From NCBI RefSeq assembly GCF_014647975.1, contig NZ_BMQF01000007.1:310001-374000 (forward strand): a DNA stretch of 64,000 nucleotides. The letters are read 5' to 3'. Shown piece by piece: positions 42,570-59,172 of the stretch (positions within the stretch are counted from its first letter, which is position 1; each line of letters opens with the position of its first letter). Origin of the DNA: Streptomyces fumigatiscleroticus (GTDB lineage Bacteria; Actinomycetota; Actinomycetes; Streptomycetales; Streptomycetaceae). The position numbers and the translations under genes are program-made. The notes below the pieces were generated by a model. It made no database searches. It had not been told where the DNA came from and worked only from the letters and a program-made list of their open reading frames with translations.

Positions 42570-43201
42570 TGCTGGCCGAGGACAGCGTGCTGCTGCGCGA
42601 GGGGCTCATCGGGCTGCTCGGCCGCTGCGGTCACGAGGTGGTGGCGGCGGTCGGGGACGCCGAGGCGCTGATCGCCGCGGTCGGGGAACACGCCCCGGAC
42701 ATCGTGGTGACGGACGTCCGCATGCCGCCCGGCTTCCAGGACGAGGGCCTGCACGCGGCGGTGCGGCTGCGCGAGCAGCGGCCCACCCTGCCGGTCCTGG
42801 TCCTCAGCCAGTACGTCCAGCGGGCCTACGCCTCCGAACTGCTCGACTCCGGCGACGGCACGGGCGTCGGCTATCTGCTGAAGGACCGCGTCGGCCAGGT
42901 CGAGGAGTTCGTCGGGGCGCTGTCCGAGGTCGCGGCCGGCGGCACGGTCGTCGACCCCGAGGTCGTACGGCAGCTGCTGCGCCGCCGCCGCGATCCCCTG
43001 GAGCGGCTCACCCCGCGCGAACGCGAGGTGCTGGCACTGATCGCCGAGGGCAGGTCCAACGGCGCGATCGCGCGGGGACTGGTCGTCTCCGAGGCCGCGG
43101 TCGGCAAGCACATCGGCAGCATCCTGACCAAGCTGGACCTGCCGCAGACGGACGAGACCCACCGCAGGGTCCTCGCCGTCCTCGCCTATCTGCGGTCCTG
43201 A
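42533..43201 (+). CDS. Response regulator, NarL/FixJ family
   Basis: 222-aa regulator: acidic pair in LAEDSVLLREG, phospho-acceptor in IVVTDVRMPP, Lys in YLLKDRVG, and LuxR-type HTH (LTPREREVLALIAEGRSNGAIARGLVVSEAAVGKHI). It overlaps the kinase gene by about 36 bp. TTG at 42533 lies 5 bases after GGAG; GTG at 42539 is the alternative. Presumably activates the divergent ABC transporter. Confidence 0.92.
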   Translation: MRVEPAGRKLRIVLAEDSVLLREGLIGLLGRCGHEVVAAVGDAEALIAAVGEHAPDIVVTDVRMPPGFQDEGLHAAVRLREQRPTLPVLVLSQYVQRAYASELLDSGDGTGVGYLLKDRVGQVEEFVGALSEVAAGGTVVDPEVVRQLLRRRRDPLERLTPREREVLALIAEGRSNGAIARGLVVSEAAVGKHIGSILTKLDLPQTDETHRRVLAVLAYLRS

Positions 43202-43589
43202 CCGCACCCCGCTCCGCCGCTGAGACCTTTGTCACAGGGCACCGAACGGGCCACCTGCACATACAGCATCGAGTGCACATACAGAATCGGGCGGCATCTT
43301 CACGATGCCGCCCGATTCCTCGGTGTGGGGCACCGACGGAACTCGCTAGTCAGGGGCTACATCGGGGCTTCTGAAGATCGTTTCCCACGCTGTACCCCTG
43401 TTTTTCCCGCATGCCTGGTGAGCTGCGCACTGGGGGAGGCTCACGCCAGGAGTCCACGGCCCTCACCACTCTCGCTGTGGACCGTGCGGGGCCACACCCT
43501 TGTGGAGAAGTCCGCTGCCAGCACGGTGCTCAGGGCCTCCACCTCACCCTCCCGAACAAGACCGGACGCCCCTCGTCAGCGGCGGATAG
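43202..43589. other. Gene-poor junction between core and accessory region
   Basis: 388 bp without a supported gene. It starts with a terminator hairpin; the rest (about 43320-43589) is visibly less GC-biased than its surroundings, and open frames there show no Streptomyces codon bias. Possibly a remnant left by insertion of the cluster to the right. Confidence 0.5.
43284..43318 (+). terminator. Strong hairpin after response regulator
   Basis: Perfect 14-bp stem GAATCGGGCGGCAT / ATGCCGCCCGATTC with a 7-base loop, 83 bp after the response-regulator stop. No T-run follows. Confidence 0.8.
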
Positions 43590-44150
43590 TCACCCTGAAC
43601 AGCTTGACGATGTTGGCCGCAGGCCCCACGTCTGCAGGGCATAGGGCCGTCCCTTCTCCTCCCCCTCGATCAGCGGCACGTCAAGCAGGCTGAAGCCCGC
43701 CTTGGTGGCCACGGCGACGCTGGCAGCGTTTTCGGCCTCCAGCTCCAAGATCACTTGTTCCACGCCCAGTTGCTCGAAGGCATATGCGGCCATCACCCGC
43801 ACCGCCCGCGCGGCCAGCCCCTGGCCGCGGTACGCCGGGCCGACCGCGTAGCCAATCTCTGTGCCCTCTGGAGCGCGCCGCAGCATCACCTCGCCGAGCG
43901 GCACGCAGCCGTCAACGGTGATGGCGAGCAGGATGGTCGAGCCCTCCGCCCGCATCTGTCGGTCCCGGTCCAGCCGTGCGCGAGCGGCCGCTTCGTCGAA
44001 AGGTGAGACCATCGGCGTCCAGTACGCGATGTCGGGATGATCGAACAAATCCGGCATCGCGGCCAGATCTGCTTCCGTCCAGTCACGCAGGACGAGCCCT
44101 TCCCCTGTGAGCTCGATCCGATCGGGAAACGGTAACGTGCTGCTGCTCAT
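43590..44150 (-). CDS. GNAT-family N-acetyltransferase
   Basis: 186-aa acetyltransferase of the ribosomal-protein-serine/alanine type. Acetyl-CoA-binding motif A is seen as VGPAYRGQGLAARAVRVMAAYAF, and NAASVAVATKAGF is motif B. Substrate unknown. Codon use is less extreme than in neighbours. Lies alone in the junction between the conserved region and the biosynthetic operon. Confidence 0.85.
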   Translation of the reverse strand: MSSSTLPFPDRIELTGEGLVLRDWTEADLAAMPDLFDHPDIAYWTPMVSPFDEAAARARLDRDRQMRAEGSTILLAITVDGCVPLGEVMLRRAPEGTEIGYAVGPAYRGQGLAARAVRVMAAYAFEQLGVEQVILELEAENAASVAVATKAGFSLLDVPLIEGEEKGRPYALQTWGLRPTSSSCSG

Positions 44151-44567
44151 GGTGCGGAACCTCCCTGGCTTGTAGGACGAGGCAGCATAACGGTGCAGTC
44201 ATCGGCTCACCGGATTTTCTGGTGGGCTCTCATACCTGAGCGCCCACCACGCTATGACGCTCCTGTGGGCCGTGCTCGCGTCAACCTGACTGGGGGCGGC
44301 TCGCAGCGGCGACGACCCTGCGGAGGCCCCAAGGCACCCTTTACGGGGTGTCCGGCACTCACCGCGCACCCCGCACTGCCGTTACTCCTGCGAGTCCGGC
44401 CGCGCAGGCAGTTGCCGCCGCCGAGCGAGACAGCGTCGTATCTTGCTACCGGTAGCCCGAAGAGGCTAATTGGTCCCCGGCGGTGCCGAACGCCGTAATG
44501 TCTGCCTCCGGCACGGCCCGGTTCAGACCGCGCAATAGTCAGACACGGCCCCAGGTTCGACAGCGCG
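44151..44567. other. Gap without a supported gene
   Basis: 417 bp between the GNAT gene and the end of the biosynthetic operon. A weak hairpin (CACCC...GGGTG, about 44337-44352) could help end the operon's transcript. No protein or RNA gene recognised. Confidence 0.5.
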
Positions 44568-45071
44568 TCAGGCATTTACGGGGCGCGGATCGGTGTGCGC
44601 CGCACATCTGCCGGAAGTGTGCATGGGCATCTCGGAGAGGCCTGGGTAGTAGACATGCAGACTCGCCGCAGGCTCCAGCGTGTCGTTCACTACCTCGTGC
44701 ACATACCCTGGCGCGAACACCCGCTGTGCTCCCTCCGACAACGCGCGCATGCCGCGTCCCGTCCGCTCGGTCAGTGTGCCGACCAGAACGGTCAGCACAC
44801 CGGAAGAACGACCGTGGTCGTGCAGCCCGCTGCCCTGCCCCGGCACCCAAGACAGCAGCCATGCCTCGTAGCCCGGGCCGGTTCGCAGCAGGTGGTTCCA
44901 GCGCGTGGTCGCGTCGTACGCCACGAGGTGCTCCCACTGCGAGCGGTCGGCCGCGATGGAGCAGGCCAGGCCGGCGAACTCGGCGACAGTGACCGGATGC
45001 TCCCGTGGAGCCTGCAGGAGGTGCGGGACCTCGAGGATGTCGCCGGCGATCTGGAGGTCGCTGTCGCTCAC
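44568..45071 (-). CDS. Cysteine dioxygenase-family cupin
   Basis: 167-aa cupin of the type I cysteine dioxygenase family, which oxidises cysteine to cysteine sulfinate with Fe(II). The metal ligands are H84 and H86 (HDHG) and H125 (YVHEV), with Tyr at 141/142 in HVYYPG as in the catalytic tyrosine region. As in bacterial members there is no crosslinking Cys (Gly-rich SSG instead). It is the last gene of the NRPS-PKS operon, coupled by GTGA to a 67-aa gene, so a role in making or tailoring a Cys-derived unit is inferred. Housekeeping sulfur metabolism is the alternative. Confidence 0.85.
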   Translation of the reverse strand: MSDSDLQIAGDILEVPHLLQAPREHPVTVAEFAGLACSIAADRSQWEHLVAYDATTRWNHLLRTGPGYEAWLLSWVPGQGSGLHDHGRSSGVLTVLVGTLTERTGRGMRALSEGAQRVFAPGYVHEVVNDTLEPAASLHVYYPGLSEMPMHTSGRCAAHTDPRPVNA

Positions 45072-45271
45072 GCACCAACCGCCTGGATCGCCGACAGCCG
45101 GACCGCAGTGGGTTTGGCGGCTGTCACAGACTCCGGGGCCCAGGCCTCGGCCGGGAGGCCCGCGGTGACGGCGGCAGTGTGGGCGAGGACTGTGAACGGA
45201 TCATCGTCAAAGGACATGAGGTGGGCACAGCACCGGGCAAGCATCAGGCTGGAGGCTTCCATCGTGTTCAT
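45068..45271 (-). CDS. 67-aa protein of unknown function in biosynthetic operon
   Basis: Small protein starting MNTMEASSLMLARCCAHLMSF. No signal peptide, membrane helix or motif I recognise; helical, Ala-rich, with two adjacent Cys at 14-15. The ATG overlaps the type II thioesterase stop (TAATG) and is preceded by AAAGGAA, and its stop overlaps the cysteine dioxygenase start (GTGA). This double coupling and the G/C-rich third positions make it a credible real gene of the cluster. Confidence 0.65.
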   Translation of the reverse strand: MNTMEASSLMLARCCAHLMSFDDDPFTVLAHTAAVTAGLPAEAWAPESVTAAKPTAVRLSAIQAVGA

Positions 45272-46110
45272 TACTGTTCCTTTCGTTCAGGTCGGTCAAT
45301 CGGGTTGATCGCACGTCTCGCGATCTGTGACGGTCGACCGGCTGCGGCGGTCAGCGCAGCGCGGACCGTGTCCAGAAGCGCGGTCCGCGCGCTGTGCAGG
45401 AAGAAATGGTCGCCGGGCAGGACGTGTTGGGTGAAGCCGCCCGTCGTCTGCTCGTGCCAGGGGGCCACCTGGTCGGGCGGCACCTCCCGGTCCTCCGTCC
45501 CGGCGAAGACGACGACGGGGCACCCGAGCGGCGGCTCGGGCCGATGCGTGTACGTCTCGACGACCGAGAAGTCCGCGCGGATCGTCGGCATAAGCAGTTC
45601 GAGGAGCTCCGGTTCGGCGTACGCGTCCTCCGGTACGGCGCCCAGGTCGCGCAGCCTGGACACCACGACGTCGTCCGGCTGGTCGTGAATCAGCGGCAGC
45701 CGACGCGGGAGTTGGGGAGCGGGGCCGCCGGAGACGAAGAGGACGCGCGGCTCGTCGGCGCCGCGCCTGCGCAGCGCCCGTGCCAGTTCGAACGCCAGAA
45801 GGGTGCCCATACTGTGCCCGAAGAGTGCGTAGGGGACGTCGAGTTCGCCTTCCAGCGCGGTGGCGAGCGCCTCGATGAGCGGTTCGGCCCGTTCGAAAGC
45901 GTTCTCGCTCCAGCGGGTCAGCCGGCCCGGCAGTTCGACGGGGCAGACTTCGATGTCGTCAGGGAGGAGGGCGTGCCAGGTGGCATAGGCCGAGGCACCG
46001 CCTCCGGCGTACGGGAGGCAGAAGAGACGGACGACCGGTGCGGCCGGGCGCCGCGCGCCCACGATCCAGCCGTGGGCACGCGTCGCGCGGATGGTTGCGG
46101 TTCGGTTCAC
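45271..46110 (-). CDS. Type II thioesterase
   Basis: 279-aa alpha/beta hydrolase of the GrsT-like editing thioesterases that remove misprimed acyl groups from carrier proteins. Triad S100 (GHSMG), D207 (GTEDREVP) and H235 (PGDHFFLH); LFCLPYAGGGASAY is the family start. GTG at 46110, 25 bp after the PKS-NRPS gene. It shows the megasynthases are meant to be active. Confidence 0.92.
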   Translation of the reverse strand: MNRTATIRATRAHGWIVGARRPAAPVVRLFCLPYAGGGASAYATWHALLPDDIEVCPVELPGRLTRWSENAFERAEPLIEALATALEGELDVPYALFGHSMGTLLAFELARALRRRGADEPRVLFVSGGPAPQLPRRLPLIHDQPDDVVVSRLRDLGAVPEDAYAEPELLELLMPTIRADFSVVETYTHRPEPPLGCPVVVFAGTEDREVPPDQVAPWHEQTTGGFTQHVLPGDHFFLHSARTALLDTVRAALTAAAGRPSQIARRAINPIDRPERKEQ

Positions 46111-46135
46111 GTTGAGGTCTCCGTGACAGATCGGC

Positions 46136-49100
46136 TCAGTCGGCGAGCAGCGCCTGAGCTTCTCCCTCGGTCAGTTCCTCGATTTCGGCGAGGATGTGGT
46201 CCTCGACTACGAGCGCGGTGTCCTCCAGCGTCTGGCTGTCGAACAGGACGCGGATGGGCAGTTCGGTGCCGAGCGCCTTGCGCAGGCGGACCACCGCGCG
46301 CATGGCCATGAGCGAATCTCCACCGAGGGCGAAGAAGTTGTCGTGGATGCCGACGCGCTCGACCTGGAGCATGCCTGCCCAGACCTCGGCGATGGCCTCC
46401 TCGATCGGCGTCCGCGGGGCCTCGTAGGGCGGCGCGGCTTCCTCGACCGCCTGCTCGGGAACCACCAGGGCCCGCCGGTCTACCTTGCCGTTCGCGGTGA
46501 GCGGCAGTGCGTCGATCTCCACGTAGACGTCCGGCACCATGTAGCGGGGCAGCTTGTTACCGAGGAAGTCGCGGAGATCCTGCGGAACATCGTGCATGGT
46601 CTGCGGGACGACGAAGGCGACCAGCCGCTTCGCGCCGCGCGGCTCCCCCTGGACCACGGTCACCGCTGCCCGGATGTCCGGGTGCTGCATGATCGCGGTC
46701 TCGATCTCGCCGAGTTCGATGCGGTAGCCCTGCATTTTGACCTGGAAGTCCTCGCGGCCGAGGAACTCGATGTCGCCGCTCGGCAGGAAGCGTCCGAGGT
46801 CTCCGGTGCGGTAGAGGCGCTGGCCGGTCTCCGGGTGGACGACAAAACTGGCCTCCGTCTTGGCCTCGTCGCGCAGATAGCCCTGCGCCAGACCCACGCC
46901 GCCGATGTAGAGCTGGCCCGGCACCCCGATCGGCCGCGGCCGGAGGGCGTCGTCAAGGACATGGAACGTCTGGTTCCGCATCGGCCTGCCGTACGGGATG
47001 CTCGGCCAGTCGGCGGGCACGTCCCCGATCGGGTAGAGAATGGACCAGATCGACGCCTCCGTCGCGCCGCCGAGGCTGACGACCTCGGGGGCGCCGAGTG
47101 CCCGCCGGATGCGGTCCGGCAGAGTGACCGGCAGCCAGTCGCCGCTGAGCATCACGAGCCGCAGCGCGGTGCTGGTCGCTTCCTTCATACTCATGTGCTC
47201 GATGAGCAGCTCCATCAGCGCCGGCACGGAGTTCCAGAGGGTGACCCGGGCCGTTTCCAGCAGATCGAGCCAGGCCGCCGGGTCGCGGTGCGCGCTCGCG
47301 TCCGGCATGACGACGGCACCGCCGACCGCCAACGGGCCGAAGACGTCGTACACCGACAGGTCGAAGCTCAGCGAAGACAGGGCCAGGACCCGGTCGTCCG
47401 CCCCGACACCGAAGCGGTCGTTGATGTCGACGACCGTGTTGAGGGCGCCGCGGTGGTCGATCATCACGCCCTTCGGCAGACCGGTCGAACCCGAGGTGAA
47501 GATCACGTACGCGAGATCACCCGGCGTGGCGGGACCGTCCAGCCGCAGACCGTCGGCCGCGTCTTCCTCCAGAGGGAGTTCATCGACCCGAAACACGGCC
47601 TGTACGCCGTCGAAGCGGTCCTCCCTGCCCTGTGCGACCCGGCCCTGGGTGAGGACCGCGCGGGCCTGTCCGTGTTCGAGCAGGAGCTGGACGCGCTCGT
47701 CGGGCAGTTCGGGGTCGATGGGCAGGTACGCAGCGCCCGCGGCGAGGATGCCGAGGACGGCGGCGCACTGTTCCCAGCCCTTCTCCATCACGACGGCGAC
47801 CAGGTCGCCCGGGCGCACATCGAGGCCGGTCAGACGCCGGGCGATGCCACCGGCCCGCGCGGCGAGTTCGCCGTAGCTGAGCGTGCGGCCGGGGGTGACG
47901 ACGGCGGTGCGCTCGGGCGTCCGGGCCGCCGTGGCGAAGAACGGCGCGTGCAGCAGCCCCGCCGGCAGCGGGCCCTCGGTCCGGTTGTACGCCTCCCGCT
48001 CGGCCAGTTCGGCGCGCGGGACGAGCAGGGGCGCGGGCCGGCTCCAGTTCTCCTCGTCCTCCGCGAGCCACCGCAGCAGTTCCAGGGTGGCCGCGTGGAT
48101 CGAGCCGACCAGGCCCTCGGGGAAGAGCTGTTCGACCGCGTCGATGTCGAACGCGAGCGCGCCTTCCACCTCGTAGACCTGCGCGTCGATCCAGACCTGC
48201 GGGGTCTGCGAGATGCTGTACGCCACTTCACCGATGGGTGTGTCCTGGCCGTGGTCGAGGAAGAGGCTGGTGAACACGACCGGCATGGCCGCGGCAGCGT
48301 CACCGCGCACCTTCTTCATCTCACGGATGACGCGGACACCGCTGAACAAGCGGTGGTCGATGTCGGTGATGAGCCGGTCCCGCACGGCGCAGGCACGCGC
48401 CTCGAACGAGGCCTCGCTCGCCGCGTCGACCTCCAGCAGCGTCACCGAGGTGAAGTCACCGACGATGGCGTCCACCTCCGGGTGGAGCGGAAGCCGGTTC
48501 GCCATGGGGAGGTTTAGCGTGAAGCGGCGGTTCTTCGACCATGTGGCCAGCGCCTCGCTGTAGGCCGCCAGGAGCAGTGCGGTGGGGGTGATGCCACGCT
48601 GCGACGCCCATCCCTTCACGCGCTCCCAGGTCTCCCGGGGCATCTTGCCCTCCACCCGCTTGAAGCGCGGGGACTCGACGGTGCGTGGGTCGCAGGCCAG
48701 CGGCAGCTCCGGGGCCGTCGCCAGGCCGGGGATCCGCTCCCTCCAGTAGGTCTCCGCGCGGCGGTACAGCTCGGACGACTCTAGGTCCTTCTCCGCCAGC
48801 ACGTAGTCACGGAAGGACAGCTGCAGCGCGGGCAGTTCGACGTCCGGGTGCTCGTAGAGGTGGGCGAGTTCACGCAGCAGGACGTTGGAGGCCCGGGCAT
48901 CGGTGACCAGGCCGTCGATGCTGTAGTGCAGTCGGGTGCGGTCGCCGTCGAGGACCGAGGCGCGCAGTTCGAACAGCGGCCAGCGGTCTGCCTGGAAGTT
49001 CTGGTGGGACATGGCCGCGCGGGTGCTGTCGAGCGCCGCGCTCACCTCGTTCCCGGGCAGCCCGCGCAGGTCCTCCGTCTCGATAACGTAGTCGGGGACG

Positions 49101-52100
49101 TCGGTCAGGATCTGCTGCTCGCCGTGCGGGAGCACGATGGCGCGGAGCATGCCGTGCCGCTGGATGAGCCGGCGGAACGCCTGCTGCATACGAGGCAGGT
49201 CCAGGTCCTGGACGTCGAACTCCTCATAGCCGTGCATGCCGACGTTACCGATCTCGAAGACGCCGGTACGGCCGATCCAGTACGCCTGCTGCACGTCCGT
49301 CAGCGGGAAGGGCACACCCTCGTTCGCGGGATCGGGCACGACGGCCGGCAGCGCCTCCAGCAGGGTGTCGCCGGCCTCGGCGCGGGCAGCGCGCACGGCG
49401 GCGGCCAGGCCTCGGATCGTCGGCTCGCCGACGAACGTGCGCAGCGGGACCTCGACGCCGCACACCGTGCGGACCTGCGCGACGAACTGCGCCGCGAGCA
49501 GGGAGTGGCCGCCGAGTTCGAAGAAGTTGGTGTCCGGTGCGATGTCCGCCATGCCGAGGAGGTCCGCGAAGATCGCGGCGACCTGGCGTTCGGTGTCGTC
49601 GGCGTAGTCCGCGCGGCCCTCGGAGGTCGCGGCCTGCGCGGCAGGCTCCGAGTCCGGCGCGAGGTCGGCGCTCGGCTCCACGACCGTCTGGCAGCTGCCG
49701 GCGACCGAGCCCACCACGCGCGCCGCCCACCGCTCGACTGTGGCGTGGTCCGCCCGGGACCACACGAAGCTGGTCCACGGGATCTCGGACTCGCGGCGCA
49801 CCAGCGCGACCTGCGTTTCCACGACGGCGGCGACGGCCGAGCGGGACGGGTCGAAGTCGTCACCGCCCACGAGATGGACCTCGCAGGCGAGCACGGTGCC
49901 CGCGGGCGCCTGGGCGACCGCCGCGATAGCGCGCTCCAGTGCGTCCCGCACACGTTGCTGCGGGGCCGTCGCGTCGAGCAGGACCAGGACGGTGGACGGT
50001 ACGGCCGCCGCCGCGGACAGCGGGGTGACCGTGGCACCCGCGGGTGACAGGGCCCGGCCGAACACGGCGGCGACCCGCTCGTCACCCGTCGACGCGTAGT
50101 GCGCACCCGTGTGCCGGCGGGCGTCGGCGCCCGCCGGGGTGTTCAGGGGCTCCAGCTCCGGTACGAAGCGGTGCCCGCCGCGGAAGGCGACCACGGGCTC
50201 CTCGGGCTTGACGTCGATCTCCGTGAGCAGCGCGGCGGCCAGCCTGCGGGCGGCCGCGGCGGTCCCGCGTACGGGCAGGTCGAGAAGCGTCCGGGAGCCC
50301 GGCCGTCCGGCGCGGGCCCAGGCGGTCAGCGCGCCCCGCTCGGGCACGAGCGGTTCCTCACCGGTGACGTCGAGCGCGCCGGACACCACGGCGACGAGCC
50401 GCGCGCCGTCGTCCCCGCGGGCCGCGAGAGCCCGTTCGAGTGTCTCCAGTTCCTCCGGTGCACCGTCGGCGCGGGCCTCCTCGGCGCCAGTGCCGAGCAG
50501 CGCCGTGTGGAGCACGCCCTCGATCCGCTCGTCCGCGGGGAGCGACGAGGCCAGGATGCGGTCGCAGTCGTCCCGGGTGCCGACGGCGTCGGCCGGGATC
50601 TCGATCACCCGGCGGTGTGCGCCGCGCAGGCGCTCGGTGAGGCCGTCGGGGGCCCCCACCGGGTTCGTGACCAGCAACCAGGAGGCCGGTGCCGCACCGT
50701 CGTGTGCGCCCGCGGGGGTCGCCGGGCCTACCCGGCGGAAGCCGCGCACCGCCAAGCCGTCCGGGTTCGCACGCACCGTGCAGGTGCCGCGCGGCGGGTC
50801 GACCCAGTACCGCTCGCGTTCGAAGGGGTACGTCGGAAGCACGGTCCGCAGCGGCGTCTCCTCGCCGTGCAGCGCCTCCCACGCCAAGGGCGCTCCCAGG
50901 CGCCACAGTTCGCCGGCGGCGGTCAGCACCTCCGTCTCGGCGTCGGGACCGGCCGACGGCAGTGAGGCGACCGCCCCGTGCAGGTCGTTCCCGCCGCGGA
51001 CCAGGCTCGTCAGGACCCGGCCCGGACCGACCTCGAGCAGCGTCGCGTCGGGGCGGCACACCGTGCGCAGGCCGTCCCCGAACCGCACCGTGGAGCGCAG
51101 GTGACGGGCCCAGTACGCCGGGCTGGTGGCCTCTTCCTCGGTGATCCACGTGCCGGTCACGTCCGATACGAAGGGGATCCGGGGGGCCGCCAGCGCGACG
51201 CGGGCGACCTCCGCCTCGAACGCGTCGGCGGCGTCGTCCATCATGCGCGAGTGGAAGGCGTGCGAGGTGCGCAGCCGCTTCGTGGTGACCCCGCGTTCGG
51301 CGAGGCGCTCCTCGACGGCGGCGACCGCCTCGAAGGGACCGGACACCACGCACTCGCGCGGCCCGTTCACCGCGGCCAGGGCCACCTCCGCGCCGAGGAG
51401 CGGCGTGACGTCGCCCTCCGCCAGCGGAACGGCCGCCATCGCACCGGCGGGCGCGCCCTGCATCAGCCGACCGCGCACGGCGACCAGGCGCAGCGCGTCC
51501 TCGTACGACATGACCCCGGCCAGGCACGCGGCCACGAACTCGCCGAGGCTGTGTCCCAGCATGGCCGCCGGGCGAATGCCCCAGGAGATCCACAGCTGGG
51601 CGAGGGCGTACTCCACGGCGAAGAGGGCGGGCTGCGCGTACTCGGTCCGCCGGATCTTCTCCTGAGCGGTCTCCCGCTCCGCCTCGGCGGGGTACAGCAG
51701 ACGGCGGATGTCCTCGCCGAGGACCGGCAGGAGGATCCCGGCGGCGCGATCGACCTCCGCGCGGAAGACCGGCTCGCGCTCGTACAGGGCGAGTCCCATG
51801 CCGACTCGCTGTGCGCCCTGCCCCGGGAAGGCGAAGACGACCTCGCGGTCCCGTTCCGTCTCGGGCTCGGCAGGGCGCGCCGGGGCGGGCCCGCTCAGCG
51901 CCTCGGCCGCCTCCTCGGTGCCCCCGGCCACGACGAAGCGCCGGTACGGCAGGGTCCAGCGGCCGCGCTGCAAGGTGTACGCCACGTCGTCGAGGCGCTC
52001 CTGCGGGTGCGCGCGCAGATGGGCGGCGAGTTCCGCGGCCGCGGTGTCGAGCGCGGTGGGCGTGGCGGCCGAGAGGGGCAGCACGTGCCGGGCGCGCCCC

Positions 52101-53484
52101 GGGCCGGCGGCGGCGCGCTCGGGCGCCTCCTCCAGGATCACGTAGGCGTTGGTACCGCCGATGCCGAAGGAGCTGACGCCCGCGCGCAGCAGGTCGCCCT
52201 GCCACGGGGTGAGGGTGGCGTTGACGTAGAACGGCCCCTCGTCCAAGCCGAGTCGCGGGTTCGGCGCGGTGTAGTGGAGGGACGGCGGGAGTTCCCGGGC
52301 CTTGAGCGCCAGCACCGTCTTGATCAGGCCGACCACGCCCGCGGCGGTGTCGAGGTGGCCAATGTTGGTCTTCACCGAGCCGAGGGCGCAGCGGTGCGCG
52401 GCGCCCGCGTCGGCGAAGGCGTTCTTCAGGGCGGCCACCTCGATTGGGTCGCCGAGCTGGGTGCCGGTGCCGTGGGCCTCCACGTACGACACGGTGGCCG
52501 GGTCGACCTCGGCGACGTCGAGGGCCTCCGCGATCACGTCGGCCTGTCCCTCGACGCTCGGGGCGGTGAAGCCGACCTTGCGGGCGCCGTCGTTGTTGAT
52601 GGCGGAACCACGGATCACCGCGTGGATCACATCGCCGTCCACGAGGGCATCGGCGAGGCGCTTGAGGACCACGACACCGGCGCCGCTGCCCGGCACGGTG
52701 CCGGACGCACCGGAGTCGAAGGCCCGGCAGCGGCCGTCGGCGGACAGGACGCCGCCCTTCTCGTAGCGGTAGCCGCGCCGGTGCGGGACGACGGTCGCCC
52801 CGCCGGCGAGCGCGACATCGCACTCGCCGCCTATCAGGGCCTGACACGCGGTGTGCACGGCCACCAGCGAGGTGGAGCAGCCGGTCTGCACGCTGACGCT
52901 CGGGCCGCGCAGGTTCAGCTTGTACGAGACCCGGGTCGGCACGAAGTCCTTGTCGTTGCCGATGGAGGTCTGGAAGGCGCCGATGCGCTCGACCAGGCCG
53001 TCGTGGGCCAGCAGGTTGTGGCGCAGGTACGCGCTCTCCCCCACTCCGGCGTAGACACCGGTGACGGCGTCGGTCGCGTCCGAGGGCCGGCCCGCGTGCT
53101 CCAGGGCCTCCCAGGCACACTCCAGGAAGATCCGGGCCTGCGGGTCGAGCATCTGGGCCTCGCGCGGGGAGAACCCGAAGAACCGCGCGTCGAACCGCTC
53201 CATGCCGTCGAGGACGCCGAGCGCCGGACGGTGGTCCGGGTGCGCGATGTCCTCGGGGGCCGCGCCGTCGGCGAGGAGTTCCTCGTCCGTCAGGGTCGTG
53301 ACGCTGTCCACGCCGTCGCGCAGGTTGCGCCAGAAGGCGTCCGGCGTGCGGGCGCCGGGAACCCTGAGGGCCATGCCCACGACGGCAACGGCGCCGGCGG
53401 GCAGGTGGTTTTCGTCGCTCATCGCTTCTCTCTCCAAGTGGTCCGTCATCGGTGGCTTCACCTGCGTCCGCGGCGTCTGCGGTC

Positions 53485-53488
<4 letters not shown>
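46136..53488 (-). CDS. Hybrid PKS-NRPS: KS-AT-(KR remnant)-T-Cy-A(Cys)-T
   Basis: 2450-aa megasynthase. Ketosynthase (about 33-455, active C204 in TGCSTS, plus EAHGTGT and TNIGHLDTAAG); malonyl-type acyltransferase (S647 in GHSLGEF, HAFH at 743-746); a 400-residue stretch with KR-like structural remains but no NADPH-binding glycine motif; carrier T1 (S1329); heterocyclisation domain with D1525-xxxx-D1530 and the VGDFTS and ISQTPQVW motifs; adenylation domain with code DLYNMSLIWK, one change from the cysteine code DLYNLSLIWK; carrier T2 (S2392). It should add one malonate unit, then cysteine, and close a thiazoline. ATG 53488 overlaps the preceding stop (ATGA) with AGGAGG 8 bases upstream; an ATG at 53422 also has a good ribosome site. 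Confidence 0.93.

Positions 53489-59164
<5,676 letters not shown>

Positions 59165-59172
<8 letters not shown>

Noticed and set aside
43202..44567. tRNA or att site at the edge of the biosynthetic region
   Set aside because: No cloverleaf, T-loop sequence or duplicated border sequence could be found by eye.
48900..51000. Functional ketoreductase or methyltransferase in the PKS module
   Set aside because: No intact GxGxxG-type NADPH motif and no AdoMet-binding motif are visible between AT and the carrier.
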